DNA of 9,516 bases from Hydrogenophaga sp. (GCA_011390855.1 JAABRN010000451.1:1-9516), one strand, 5' to 3'. Shown: positions 1 through 5,898, counted from the first letter of the stretch. Translations and numbers: made by a program. The notes: generated by a model not told the origin, from the sequence alone.

Positions 1-583
1 GGCGGGCATCACACAGCCAGATGGTCGGCGACTGTCCGTCGGCAAACAACCGTGAGCTCCCATCGAGCCGGGCCTCGGGGTCGAGCACCACGCGCACCGC
101 GTTCGGGCCCGGCACCCGGCGGGTGGTGAGTTGTGGGTTGTCGATGGCCACGGTACCGGCACCCACCAGTACCGCATCACAAAGTGCGCGAAGGCGGTGC
201 AGGTGCACCAGGCTGTGTGGCCCGGTCACGTAGTAGGAGTCGCCGGTTTCGGTCGCTACGAATCCGTCCAGGCTTTGGCCGAGTTGCGCCACCAGCCAGG
301 AAGGTGCATCGGCCAGCTCCCTGTGGTTCTGGCGCGCGTCAAGCAAAGGCTTGTAGAGCGCAAACAAGTTGGCGCTGCGTTCGCTACATGGCCCGTTCAC
401 CGTCCACCCCCGCTGCCGACTGTGCGTCAGACGCTTTTGCCGCTGCGGTGCATAGGTGTCGTCCTGGCGCACTTTCAGCATTTGTATCCACAGATCGGGC
501 CAGTCCGCTGGGAGGTCGCCAGGCGCCAGGGCGGCAGGATCTGCGGGAGGGGTAAGTTGCAAGGGTTTGACCATGCGCGGCAT
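1..583 (-). CDS. RibD C-terminal-type reductase domain protein (partial, 3' end outside window)
   Basis: The reverse strand is open from an ATG at 583 to the left edge and gives 194 residues with no stop. Residues about 95-194 resemble the reductase domain of RibD (RibD_C, dihydrofolate reductase-like fold), which in riboflavin synthesis reduces the ribose of a pyrimidine intermediate with NADPH. Visible hallmarks are AQLGQSLDGFVA at 99-110, the stretch HLHRLRALCDAVLVGAGTV at 127-145, and DNPQLTTR at 148-155. No cytidine-deaminase half (HAE, PCxxC) precedes it, so this is not a full RibD. The first 95 or so residues are an unassigned, Pro-rich then basic extension. A GGGGTGGG stretch lies shortly upstream of the ATG; M4 is an alternative start. 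The family is established; the substrate is unknown, and a broader DHFR-like reductase role is possible. It is the downstream neighbour of the membrane protein gene on the same strand, with two hairpins between them. Confidence 0.85.
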   Translation of the reverse strand, partial: MPRMVKPLQLTPPADPAALAPGDLPADWPDLWIQMLKVRQDDTYAPQRQKRLTHSRQRGWTVNGPCSERSANLFALYKPLLDARQNHRELADAPSWLVAQLGQSLDGFVATETGDSYYVTGPHSLVHLHRLRALCDAVLVGAGTVAIDNPQLTTRRVPGPNAVRVVLDPEARLDGSSRLFADGQSPTIWLCDAR

Positions 584-612
584 CTTCGCATCCCACCCCA
601 AAAAAACTCAGA

Positions 613-642
613 GACCCAAACGAGTCAAGGGCCTTTGGGGTC
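613..642 (-). terminator. Hairpin followed by a T-run, candidate terminator of the membrane protein gene
   Basis: Read on the minus strand, GACCCCAAA (642-634) can pair with TTTGGGTC (620-613) with one bulged base and a 13-base loop. Six bases later comes a run of seven Ts (606-600). This is the layout of an imperfect intrinsic terminator for the gene ending at 699. The loop also contains TTGACT, a -35-like hexamer, so the same DNA may instead serve the promoter of the downstream reductase gene. The call is tentative. Confidence 0.35.
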
Positions 643-673
643 ATGGAGTGCGGCAATTCTTGTGCAGTGAAGA

Positions 674-694
674 CTGAACACGCCCCGTGTTCAG
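674..694 (-). terminator. Perfect 9-bp hairpin just after the membrane protein gene
   Basis: CTGAACACG (674-682) and CGTGTTCAG (686-694) form a perfect nine-base-pair stem with a three-base loop. It begins five bases beyond the stop codon of the minus-strand gene at 699-1652. There is no strong U-tract directly after it (TCTTCACT), so it may be a 3'-end stabilising or pausing hairpin acting with the second hairpin at 613-642, not a complete intrinsic terminator. Confidence 0.5.
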
Positions 695-698
695 GAAC

Positions 699-1652
699 TC
701 AATCCCAGGTGGGCTGGTAGTACAAGTCGTCTTCGACGCCGTTGGAAACGCCCTCTGCGCCAGAAGGCGCCGCACCGCCCAGCAGCAGCCAGGCCAAAGC
801 CACCACCACGGGCAGCGCAGCCAGCAGGGTCGCGAGCAACGGCGCCCACTGGGGGTGACGCGCTGCCCATGATGAGCGGGCCACCAGAGCGGGCGCCACG
901 AAAGCCAGCGCCAAAATGGACACGCGCCCGGATGCAGATGGGCCAGATAGCGCCAGTGCATACGCGATGACAAGCCATGACAGGCCCAGTGGAAGGAGCG
1001 CAGCAGGGGCAATCACCCATCTTGACGCGGGTCTCAGCCAGGCCCACAGACCGGGAACGGCCGTGACCACGCCGAGCATCATGGCCAGTTGCGCCAACAA
1101 AAGCGATCCATCACTCGCTGCAGTGGCGGCCAATCCGAGGGACGCCACCGTGAGCGCAGCCGCCGAAGTCACACCGCCTGCTGCCATGCCGACCGCCGTA
1201 TCGCCGCTCGCTTGATGGGTCAGGTTTGCAGCATTTTTCGATTTTGCGATCAGCAGCAATGCAAGCACGGCTGCTCCTGCGAGTGCGCCGAGCATGGCAT
1301 GCGTCCACTGCGCGGAACTCCCTGTCAACCACGCACACGCCAGGGCCCACAGTGCCGAGCCCATTGCCCACAGCATCCAGCGGCTGGGTCGTGCGGCGTC
1401 GATCAGGATCCAGGTGAAAGCCAGGGCCGTGGCGCCCAGCACGACCCATGGCAGCTTCTGCGTCCGTGCAGTGGCTGGCCAGTCAAAGCCCGGTAGCAAA
1501 AAATAGCTCAGCAACAGGGCAATGGCTGCGCTCATTGCCCACCACCGCCCGCCTGAGAGCGTTCCGCTTTTGATGAGGAGCGAGGTCAGCACCAAGGTCA
1601 ACAGCAGGGGCAGAACAAGGCTCTGAAATGCTGGGTGGTGGATAAATGACAT
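699..1652 (-). CDS. Multi-pass inner-membrane protein of unknown function
   Basis: A 317-residue protein made almost entirely of hydrophobic segments. By eye there are about ten membrane spans, roughly at residues 8-27, 37-54, 68-86, 91-110, 118-137, 156-178, 183-206, 211-236, 244-262 and 268-291. They are joined by short loops rich in Arg, Trp, Pro and Gly. The protein ends in a hydrophilic acidic tail with EDDLYYQPTWD. I see no transporter signature, ATP-binding motif, catalytic motif or extra domain and do not recognise the family. The ATG start at 1652 has no clear ribosome binding site, but it directly precedes the first hydrophobic segment and no better start is seen. The gene is divergent from the PaiB-type gene across a 393-base gap. 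Two hairpins follow its stop. It is likely a real gene, because the hydrophobic pattern is sustained and overlapping frames look random; function remains unknown. Confidence 0.8.
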   Translation of the reverse strand: MSFIHHPAFQSLVLPLLLTLVLTSLLIKSGTLSGGRWWAMSAAIALLLSYFLLPGFDWPATARTQKLPWVVLGATALAFTWILIDAARPSRWMLWAMGSALWALACAWLTGSSAQWTHAMLGALAGAAVLALLLIAKSKNAANLTHQASGDTAVGMAAGGVTSAAALTVASLGLAATAASDGSLLLAQLAMMLGVVTAVPGLWAWLRPASRWVIAPAALLPLGLSWLVIAYALALSGPSASGRVSILALAFVAPALVARSSWAARHPQWAPLLATLLAALPVVVALAWLLLGGAAPSGAEGVSNGVEDDLYYQPTWD

Positions 1653-1860
1653 GGTCGGTGTGGCGTTGGGTATCGGTCAAACGGCCGATCATCATCGCAT
1701 TCGTGAACCCTGGAGCGGAGATAGTGGCTACTGGGGGGCGGGCATTTCCGGAGATGGTCCGTGTAGTCGTTTTTGCTTCAACACTGATTGGTGATCTTTT
1801 GGTCATTGTCCTGTCGTTCGGTCGGTCAGATCGCTGCGCCACCGTGAAACAACACCCGAT

Positions 1861-1983
1861 ATGGCCCCTGCGACCAGCGAAGGTGGCGCACGCTTGGTGC
1901 TACTGTCCCCTCAAGGTGCAGATCGGCCGACGGAGCTGGCGGTCAACGTTGAACGGGTGCCCCAGGGTCTGACGGCGCGCTGA
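1861..1983 (+). CDS. Possible 40-residue small protein or gene remnant
   Basis: An ATG at 1861 opens a 40-residue frame ending in TGA at 1981-1983. The product begins MAPATSEGGARLVLLSPQG and ends VERVPQGLTAR, with a composition like that of ordinary soluble protein. The frame stays open upstream back to a TGA at 1792-1794. No good Shine-Dalgarno sequence precedes the ATG, and the family is not recognised. It could be a real small gene, the decayed end of a longer gene, or chance; chance is quite possible in high-GC DNA. The stop codon overlaps a 12-base palindrome. Confidence 0.2.
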   Translation: MAPATSEGGARLVLLSPQGADRPTELAVNVERVPQGLTAR

Positions 1984-2012
1984 GGCCGCGGCCTGCTGAG
2001 GCAATTGGCACT

Positions 2013-2035
2013 TGCCCGCCGCGAACTTGCGGGCA
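2013..2035 (+). promoter_or_regulatory. Inverted repeat in front of the PaiB-type gene
   Basis: TGCCCGC at 2013-2019 and GCGGGCA at 2029-2035 are perfect complements separated by nine bases. The second arm ends ten bases before the ATG at 2046, so the element would overlap the 5' untranslated region. It could be an operator or an RNA hairpin that limits ribosome access. In high-GC DNA a seven-base stem can arise by chance. Confidence 0.25.
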
Positions 2036-2045
2036 TGATGGCGGG

Positions 2046-2660
2046 ATGTACATGCCACCCCAATTTGCATCCAAGGACGCTGCCATCGCCAGGGAAGTGA
2101 TGCGTTCGCACCCGCTTGCCAGCCTGATATCTGTGGATGAGGACGGCCTGCCCTTTGTCACGCAACTGCCATTGCACCTGGAAGAGGAGGGTGAATCAAT
2201 GTTGCTGCTGGGCCATGTGGCCCGCCCGAACCCGCATGGCCGTTACCTGCGCGAGAGGCCCAAGGCGAAGGTCAGCTTTCTTGGTCCCCATGCCTATATG
2301 TCGCCTCGTGTGTACCCCGATCTGGCCCGGGTGCCGACCTGGAACTACCTGGCGGTACACGCCACCGTGGAGGCGAAGGTGATTGAGGGTTTTGACGACA
2401 AGGACAAGCTGCTCAAGCACCTCATCCACGACCACGATCCTGCCTATGCCGACCAATGGCGCGCGCTGGGCGAGGACTACCAGCACAAGATGATGCAAGG
2501 CATCACCGCCTTCGAGCTGCGCGTGGTTGATCTGCAATGCAAGGTCAAACTCAACCAGCACCGGCCCGAATCGCATGCGGCCATGCTGCGTACCTACGAG
2601 CGCGGCAGTGAAAACGAACAGGCTTTGGCCCGCTGGATGGGGCTTTTAGGGCTTGGTTAG
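2046..2660 (+). CDS. PaiB-family FMN-binding protein (putative transcriptional regulator)
   Basis: A 204-residue protein of the usual PaiB length, with a split-barrel flavin-binding fold (FMN_bind_2 family). Family landmarks are visible in order: the MYMPPQF start, PLASLISVDEDGLPFVTQLPL at about 23-43, GHVARPNPHGRYL at 56-68, YMSPRVY at 84-90, VPTWNYLAVHATV at 96-108 and KLNQHRP at 168-174, close to the family KLSQNR motif. The family is named after Bacillus PaiB, a negative regulator of sporulation and protease genes. Members in other bacteria are often called FMN-binding negative transcriptional regulators without direct proof, and a flavin-dependent enzyme role is possible. The start at 2046 fits the conserved MYxP beginning; nearby ATGs at 2035 and 2038 are out of frame. 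The stop is 75 bases before the tadA fusion on the same strand, so co-transcription is plausible. Confidence 0.9.
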   Translation: MYMPPQFASKDAAIAREVMRSHPLASLISVDEDGLPFVTQLPLHLEEEGESMLLLGHVARPNPHGRYLRERPKAKVSFLGPHAYMSPRVYPDLARVPTWNYLAVHATVEAKVIEGFDDKDKLLKHLIHDHDPAYADQWRALGEDYQHKMMQGITAFELRVVDLQCKVKLNQHRPESHAAMLRTYERGSENEQALARWMGLLGLG

Positions 2661-2735
2661 TGCCCTGTTCCGGCATGGCAAGCCAGCAATACGACCACCT
2701 GAGATTTTCACGCGTGCTCACCTAAACTCACTGCC

Positions 2736-4163
2736 ATGAACGTTGCCCCCATCACGCCTGATCCAGCGCATCTCTGCAATGACGACGCGCTGATGAAGCT
2801 GGCCCTCGTGCAGGCACATCTGGCCGCTGAGATGGGTGAGGTTCCGGTGGGTGCTGTGCTGGTCCGTCGCCATGCCGATGGATCCGCGAGCGTGCTGGCA
2901 GCAGCGCACAACAGCCCGGTGACCACGCACGACCCAACCGCCCATGCCGAGATTCGCGTGCTGCGTGAAGCTGCGCAATTGCAGTCCAACTACCGGCTCG
3001 AAGGATGCGAGCTGTTCGTGACCCTGGAACCGTGTGCCATGTGCGCCCAGGCGGCCCTTCACGCCCGGCTGGACCGGGTGGTGTACGGCGCCCTGGAGCC
3101 CAAGACCGGTGCAGCGGGTTCGGTGGTCGACTTGTTTGCATCGCCCCAGCTGAACCACCAGACCCGGGTCACAGGTGGTGTGTTGGCGGATGAAAGTGCG
3201 GCGTTGCTGCAGCGCTTCTTCCAGAGCCGCAGGGTACAAGCCCGGGAGCAAGCCCATCCCTTGCGTGACGATGCGGTTCGCACACCGGACGCGCGGTTTG
3301 AACACCTGGCTGGCTACCCCTGGCAACCGCATTACGTGAGTGACCTGCCGTCCCTCAATGGATGGCGCATGCACTATCTCGATGAAGGGCCCCGAGATGC
3401 GCCCATCACCTGGCTATGCCTGCACGGCAACCCCGCGTGGAGCTACCTGTACCGCAAGATGATCCCGGTTTTTCTCGAAACCGGTGATCGTGTCGTTGCG
3501 CCCGACTTGGTTGGATTCGGTCGGAGCGACAAGCCCAAAAAAGAAGGGGCGCATTCGTTCACCTGGCATCGCCAGGTGCTTCTGGACTGGGTCGAGCGAC
3601 TGGATCTGCGGAATGTCGTGCTGGTGGTGCAGGACTGGGGGGGGCTTCTCGGCCTGACCTTGCCCATGGCATCCCCTGAGCGATATCAGGGCTTGCTGGT
3701 CATGAACACCACGCTGGGTACAGGTGAACAGCCACTCAGCGCCGGCTTTCTGGCCTGGCGGGACATGTGCAGAAAGCAACCGGATTTCAGCGTGAGTCGC
3801 CTGTTCGCGCGCGGCAACCCGCGCATGTCTCCCGACGAATGTGCAGCCTACGATGCTCCCTTTCCTGACCGGGGACACCGTGCGGCCCTTCGGGCTTTTC
3901 CTGCGATGGTGCCCGAACACGTGGACGACGATGGCGCAGACACATCACGCCATGCACGCGATTTCTGGCAGCTCCAGTGGCAAGGTCGCAGCATGATGGC
4001 CATCGGCCAGCTTGACCCTGTTCTGGGAGAGCCTGTCATGCGCCAGCTGCAACAGGTGATCAGGGGATGCCCGGAGCCCATGCTGCTTTCAGACACTGGC
4101 CATTTTGTGCCGGAAGAGGGCGAGCGAATCGCCACAGAAGCCTGCCGGTTTTTTGGGCGATGA
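2736..4163 (+). CDS. tadA: tRNA adenosine(34) deaminase TadA fused to a DhlA-like haloalkane dehalogenase domain
   Basis: This 475-residue product contains two complete enzymes. Residues 15-170 are TadA, the zinc enzyme that converts A34 to inosine in the tRNA anticodon. It shows EVPVGAVLV at 35-43, HDPTAHAEI at 65-73 (zinc ligand His70, catalytic Glu72), TLEPCAMCAQA at 96-106 (zinc ligands Cys100 and Cys103) and KTGAAGS at 123-129. Residues about 178-475 are an alpha/beta hydrolase closely resembling haloalkane dehalogenase DhlA: RTPDARF at 182-188, HGNPAWSYLYRKMIPVF at 230-246, nucleophile Asp300 and halide-binding Trp301 in VVQDWGG, a second halide-binding Trp341, acid Asp427 in GQLDPVLG and base His456 in DTGHF. 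E. coli TadA is about 167 residues and DhlA 310, so the total fits a head-to-tail fusion with a short linker (about 166-180). There is no stop or frameshift between halves. ldcA follows after 37 bases. The TadA role is firm; the dehalogenase substrate is unknown. Confidence 0.93.
   Translation: MNVAPITPDPAHLCNDDALMKLALVQAHLAAEMGEVPVGAVLVRRHADGSASVLAAAHNSPVTTHDPTAHAEIRVLREAAQLQSNYRLEGCELFVTLEPCAMCAQAALHARLDRVVYGALEPKTGAAGSVVDLFASPQLNHQTRVTGGVLADESAALLQRFFQSRRVQAREQAHPLRDDAVRTPDARFEHLAGYPWQPHYVSDLPSLNGWRMHYLDEGPRDAPITWLCLHGNPAWSYLYRKMIPVFLETGDRVVAPDLVGFGRSDKPKKEGAHSFTWHRQVLLDWVERLDLRNVVLVVQDWGGLLGLTLPMASPERYQGLLVMNTTLGTGEQPLSAGFLAWRDMCRKQPDFSVSRLFARGNPRMSPDECAAYDAPFPDRGHRAALRAFPAMVPEHVDDDGADTSRHARDFWQLQWQGRSMMAIGQLDPVLGEPVMRQLQQVIRGCPEPMLLSDTGHFVPEEGERIATEACRFFGR
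3244..3263 (+). promoter_or_regulatory. Possible internal ribosome binding site and TTG start for the dehalogenase half
   Basis: Inside the fusion gene, GGGAG at 3244-3248 lies 12 bases before an in-frame TTG at 3261-3263 (Leu176 of the fusion). Translation from that TTG would give a 300-residue protein starting four residues before VRTPD, almost where DhlA itself begins (MINAIRTPD). The spacing is longer than ideal and TTG is a weak start, so this may only mark where a formerly separate gene began. Confidence 0.3.
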
Positions 4164-4200
4164 TGAAGCCACCTACCGTTCTGACAAAGACACCGCTTTC

Positions 4201-5142
4201 ATGAGCCATATCTACATCTATTCCCCTTCCAGTGCTGTTCGCGACAAAGCAGCTTTTAGGCGGGGTGTTGCCCGCCTCAAGCGCCTGGGGCATGAAGTGG
4301 AAATCGACGAGTCGGCTCTTTCGTCGCACATGCGGTTTGCGGGTGACGATGCCACCCGGCTGGCCGCCATCGGTCGGGCATCGGCCAGTGGCGCACAGGT
4401 CGCGCTCATTTCTCGCGGTGGCTACGGCCTTACCCGCATTCTTCCGGAACTGCCCTTCAAGGCCATCGCCAAGGCAGTCGAAGGCGGCACACATTTCGTG
4501 GGCTTGAGCGACTTCACGGCCTTCCAGTGCGCGGTCTTGGCCAAAACCCAGACAAGCACATGGGCAGGCCCGGCTCTGGGAGAAGACTTCGGCATCGAAG
4601 GCGTCCCAGACGACATCATGGAAGCATGTTTTGACGACCTCGTTTGCGGGCAAGGCGAAGGCACAGGCTGGCGATTGCCCAAGTCAGACGTGGTGGCGAT
4701 GGATTCAGCCTCTGAATCAGGAAAAGAGGGCGAGCCTTCCCTGCATGTTCGCAATGCCATGCTCTGGGGCGGCAACCTCACGGTATTGTGTTCACTGGTT
4801 GGTACGCCATGGCTGCCGCGCGTGAAGGGTGGGGTGCTGTTCCTTGAAGACGTGAACGAACACCCATACCGCATCGAACGCCAGCTGACCCAGCTGCTTC
4901 ATGCGGGCATTCTGGGTGAACAAAAGGCGGTGTTGCTGGGTTCCTTCAACCGCTTCAAACCCAGCCCGCATGACAAAGGGTTCAAGCTTCAGACCGTGGT
5001 CGACTGGTTGCGAAGCCGACTGCGCACGCCGGTGATGACCGGGTTGCCGTATGGGCATGTGCCAACGAAGGTGCTGCTGCCCGTGGGGCGCAAGGTGGAA
5101 CTGCTGGTACAGGACCGTGAGGTGTTGGTTTTCTGGGGGTGA
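4201..5142 (+). CDS. ldcA: LD-carboxypeptidase, peptidase family S66
   Basis: From ATG 4201 the product has 313 residues, the normal length for cytoplasmic S66 LD-carboxypeptidases. These remove the terminal D-Ala from murein tetrapeptides during cell-wall recycling. The catalytic set is visible: SRGGYGLTRIL at 71-81, nucleophile Ser103 in VGLSDFTAF, Glu216 in FLEDVNEHPYRIERQL and His286 in LPYGHVPTK. This order and spacing match the Ser-Glu-His triad known for the Pseudomonas enzyme. There is no signal peptide, as expected for a cytosolic recycling enzyme. The frame stays open upstream to 4105, but that start would overlap the end of the tadA fusion and add residues foreign to the family, while MSHIYIYSPS is a typical family start. 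The Shine-Dalgarno sequence before 4201 is weak, so translation may depend partly on coupling to the upstream gene, whose stop is 37 bases away. Confidence 0.92.
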   Translation: MSHIYIYSPSSAVRDKAAFRRGVARLKRLGHEVEIDESALSSHMRFAGDDATRLAAIGRASASGAQVALISRGGYGLTRILPELPFKAIAKAVEGGTHFVGLSDFTAFQCAVLAKTQTSTWAGPALGEDFGIEGVPDDIMEACFDDLVCGQGEGTGWRLPKSDVVAMDSASESGKEGEPSLHVRNAMLWGGNLTVLCSLVGTPWLPRVKGGVLFLEDVNEHPYRIERQLTQLLHAGILGEQKAVLLGSFNRFKPSPHDKGFKLQTVVDWLRSRLRTPVMTGLPYGHVPTKVLLPVGRKVELLVQDREVLVFWG

Positions 5143-5169
5143 CCGACTGTCGAACGGCTCGTGAAGCGC

Positions 5170-5502
5170 TCAGCGGCGCAGTTTGCCAGAGTCCATGAGA
5201 CTTCGAGGTAACAGCCCCCGGAAAGAGGGCGACAGTTCTTGCACGATGTCGACCGCTTTGGCCTCGCCGTGTATGCGGCTGAGGACGGCCACCATCTCAG
5301 AACGTGCGAACCACAGGGCATTGGCGTCTGCCATGTACTGCAGACGGCGGGACAGCTGGGGATTGATCTGTGCGCCTTCTTCGCCAAGTGCAGCCAGCAT
5401 GGCCTTGCGCACGGGCTCCAGCGCTTCCGGCGAGTCGCGTCGAACCTCGGTGCCCAGGAACGCAGAAATGCTGTGCCGCAGTCCAGGTTTAAACCAACGC
5501 AT
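5170..5502 (-). CDS. Conserved-looking 110-residue hypothetical protein
   Basis: A 110-residue soluble protein starting MRWFKPGLRHSISAFLGTEV. I do not recognise the family. It is predicted to be mainly helical, with stretches such as SPEALEPVRKAMLAALGEEG (24-43) and SRRLQYMADANALWFARSEM (51-70), and has a basic C-terminus (SLMDSGKLRR). There is no signal peptide, membrane span or metal motif. The frame is open further upstream to an ATG at 5595, but GAGGAG at 5510-5515, seven bases before the ATG at 5502, clearly decides the start. The extra 31 residues also look non-coding. Its 3' end converges on ldcA, with 27 bases between the two stop codons. The strong ribosome binding site and coherent composition make it a likely real gene. 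Confidence 0.7.
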   Translation of the reverse strand: MRWFKPGLRHSISAFLGTEVRRDSPEALEPVRKAMLAALGEEGAQINPQLSRRLQYMADANALWFARSEMVAVLSRIHGEAKAVDIVQELSPSFRGLLPRSLMDSGKLRR

Positions 5503-5509
5503 GTTTGAA

Positions 5510-5515
5510 CTCCTC
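5510..5515 (-). promoter_or_regulatory. Strong ribosome binding site that fixes the start at 5502
   Basis: Read on the minus strand, GAGGAG lies seven bases upstream of the ATG at 5502. It is the best Shine-Dalgarno match in this region and argues against the longer frame starting at 5595. Confidence 0.75.
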
Positions 5516-5558
5516 AACGAAGACCCGCAGACAGTGAGCCTGTGTACTTGTGTTACGG

Positions 5559-5588
5559 AAGATACTCTCTTCATACGCCTTTGTGCAA
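5559..5588 (-). promoter_or_regulatory. Candidate sigma-70 promoter for the 110-residue gene
   Basis: On the minus strand, TTGCAC (5588-5583) and TATCTT (5564-5559) are separated by 18 bases and lie about 60 bases upstream of the start at 5502. Each hexamer matches the consensus only in part (three and four of six), so this is a weak prediction. Confidence 0.25.
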
Positions 5589-5867
5589 TCTCCATTCAGA
5601 CAGTGAAACCAAAAAAACAACAAACGAATCATGCGTTTAGCCCATGTGTCTCGGTTTCGTCTTAGGATTTGTAAGAATTTTTTAACCAGACCGTGCGGGG
5701 TGCACAGTCAAAGCAGGCGGTTGGTATTGCATTTTCGAAGTGATCTGGCCAGCTTTGTAAGCCCTTGTAAGACAAGCCTGCGACCGATGGTTGCGCTGGT
5801 GTCCGCGGCCACTTCGAAGAAAACCCATCGAGTCTTGGTCTGCATGAGCACACAGCTGTTTTTTTCA

Positions 5868-5885
5868 GTGTGATTTAATTCACAC
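5868..5885. promoter_or_regulatory. CRP-type operator, perfect TGTGA-N6-TCACA palindrome
   Basis: GTGTGATTTAATTCACAC has perfect six-base arms (5868-5873 and 5880-5885) around a six-base spacer. It contains the full consensus of the cAMP receptor protein, TGTGA-N6-TCACA. It ends 13 bases before the ATG of a gene encoding an adenylate cyclase, the enzyme that makes the CRP effector. Its spacer overlaps a likely -10 element, a position at which bound protein would normally block RNA polymerase. I infer negative feedback of cAMP on cyclase expression. Another regulator with a similar palindrome is possible. Confidence 0.7.
5871..5879 (+). promoter_or_regulatory. Candidate extended -10 promoter element of the cyclase gene
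   Basis: TGATTTAAT matches the extended -10 pattern TG-N-TATAAT with five of six bases in the hexamer. It lies within the CRP-like palindrome. It would place transcription start near 5886, leaving a leader of about 13 bases without a Shine-Dalgarno sequence. No good -35 hexamer is seen at 17 bases, which is typical of extended -10 promoters. Confidence 0.4.
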
Positions 5886-5898
5886 AAAAATTTCTCCC

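Larger units (their letters stand above)
1653..2045. other. Divergent intergenic region, no confident gene
   Basis: This 393-base gap separates the minus-strand membrane protein gene from the plus-strand PaiB-type gene and must hold both promoters, but I cannot place a convincing -35/-10 pair for either. It contains a short tandem TCGGTCGGTC (1819-1828 region), a 40-codon open frame at 1861-1983, a perfect 12-base palindrome AGGCCGCGGCCT at 1983-1994, and a seven-base inverted repeat TGCCCGC/GCGGGCA (2013-2019 and 2029-2035) ending just before the PaiB start. Longer open frames across it give low-complexity, unconvincing proteins. Confidence 0.6.
5503..5898. other. Divergent regulatory region between the hypothetical gene and the cyclase gene
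   Basis: This 396-base stretch has no convincing gene and is richer in A+T than its surroundings. Besides the CRP-like site and promoters listed separately, it holds three copies of TTGTAAG (5669-5675, 5755-5761, 5765-5771), the last two spaced one helical turn apart. It also has a nine-base inverted repeat TTCGAAGTG/CACTTCGAA (5734-5742 and 5810-5818), a small hairpin CTTGT-AAG-ACAAG (5764-5776), and a ten-base direct repeat CAGACAGTGA (5528-5537 and 5597-5606). The size and repeat content suggest complex control of one or both flanking genes. Confidence 0.6.

Noticed and set aside
131..670. Long plus-strand open frames of up to 179 codons at the left end
   Set aside because: They lie antisense to the RibD-type reductase frame, which has clear family motifs; their products are rich in Arg, Gly and Pro and look like high-GC shadow frames.
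1483..1842. 119-codon minus-strand frame overlapping the start of the membrane protein gene
   Set aside because: It overlaps the 5' end of a well-supported hydrophobic protein in another frame and its product shows no coherent fold or motif.
1646..1972. 108-codon plus-strand frame in the divergent gap
   Set aside because: Part of it looks hydrophobic, but there is no ribosome site, it overlaps the membrane protein start, and its last third is Arg/Trp/Cys-rich in a non-protein-like way.
2718..3374. 218-codon minus-strand frame across the tadA half
   Set aside because: It is antisense to the TadA domain, whose zinc-binding and catalytic motifs are unmistakable.
4105..4200. Longer N-terminus for the LD-carboxypeptidase from 4105
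   Set aside because: It would overlap the last 59 bases of the fusion gene and add residues not typical of family S66; the ATG at 4201 matches the usual start.
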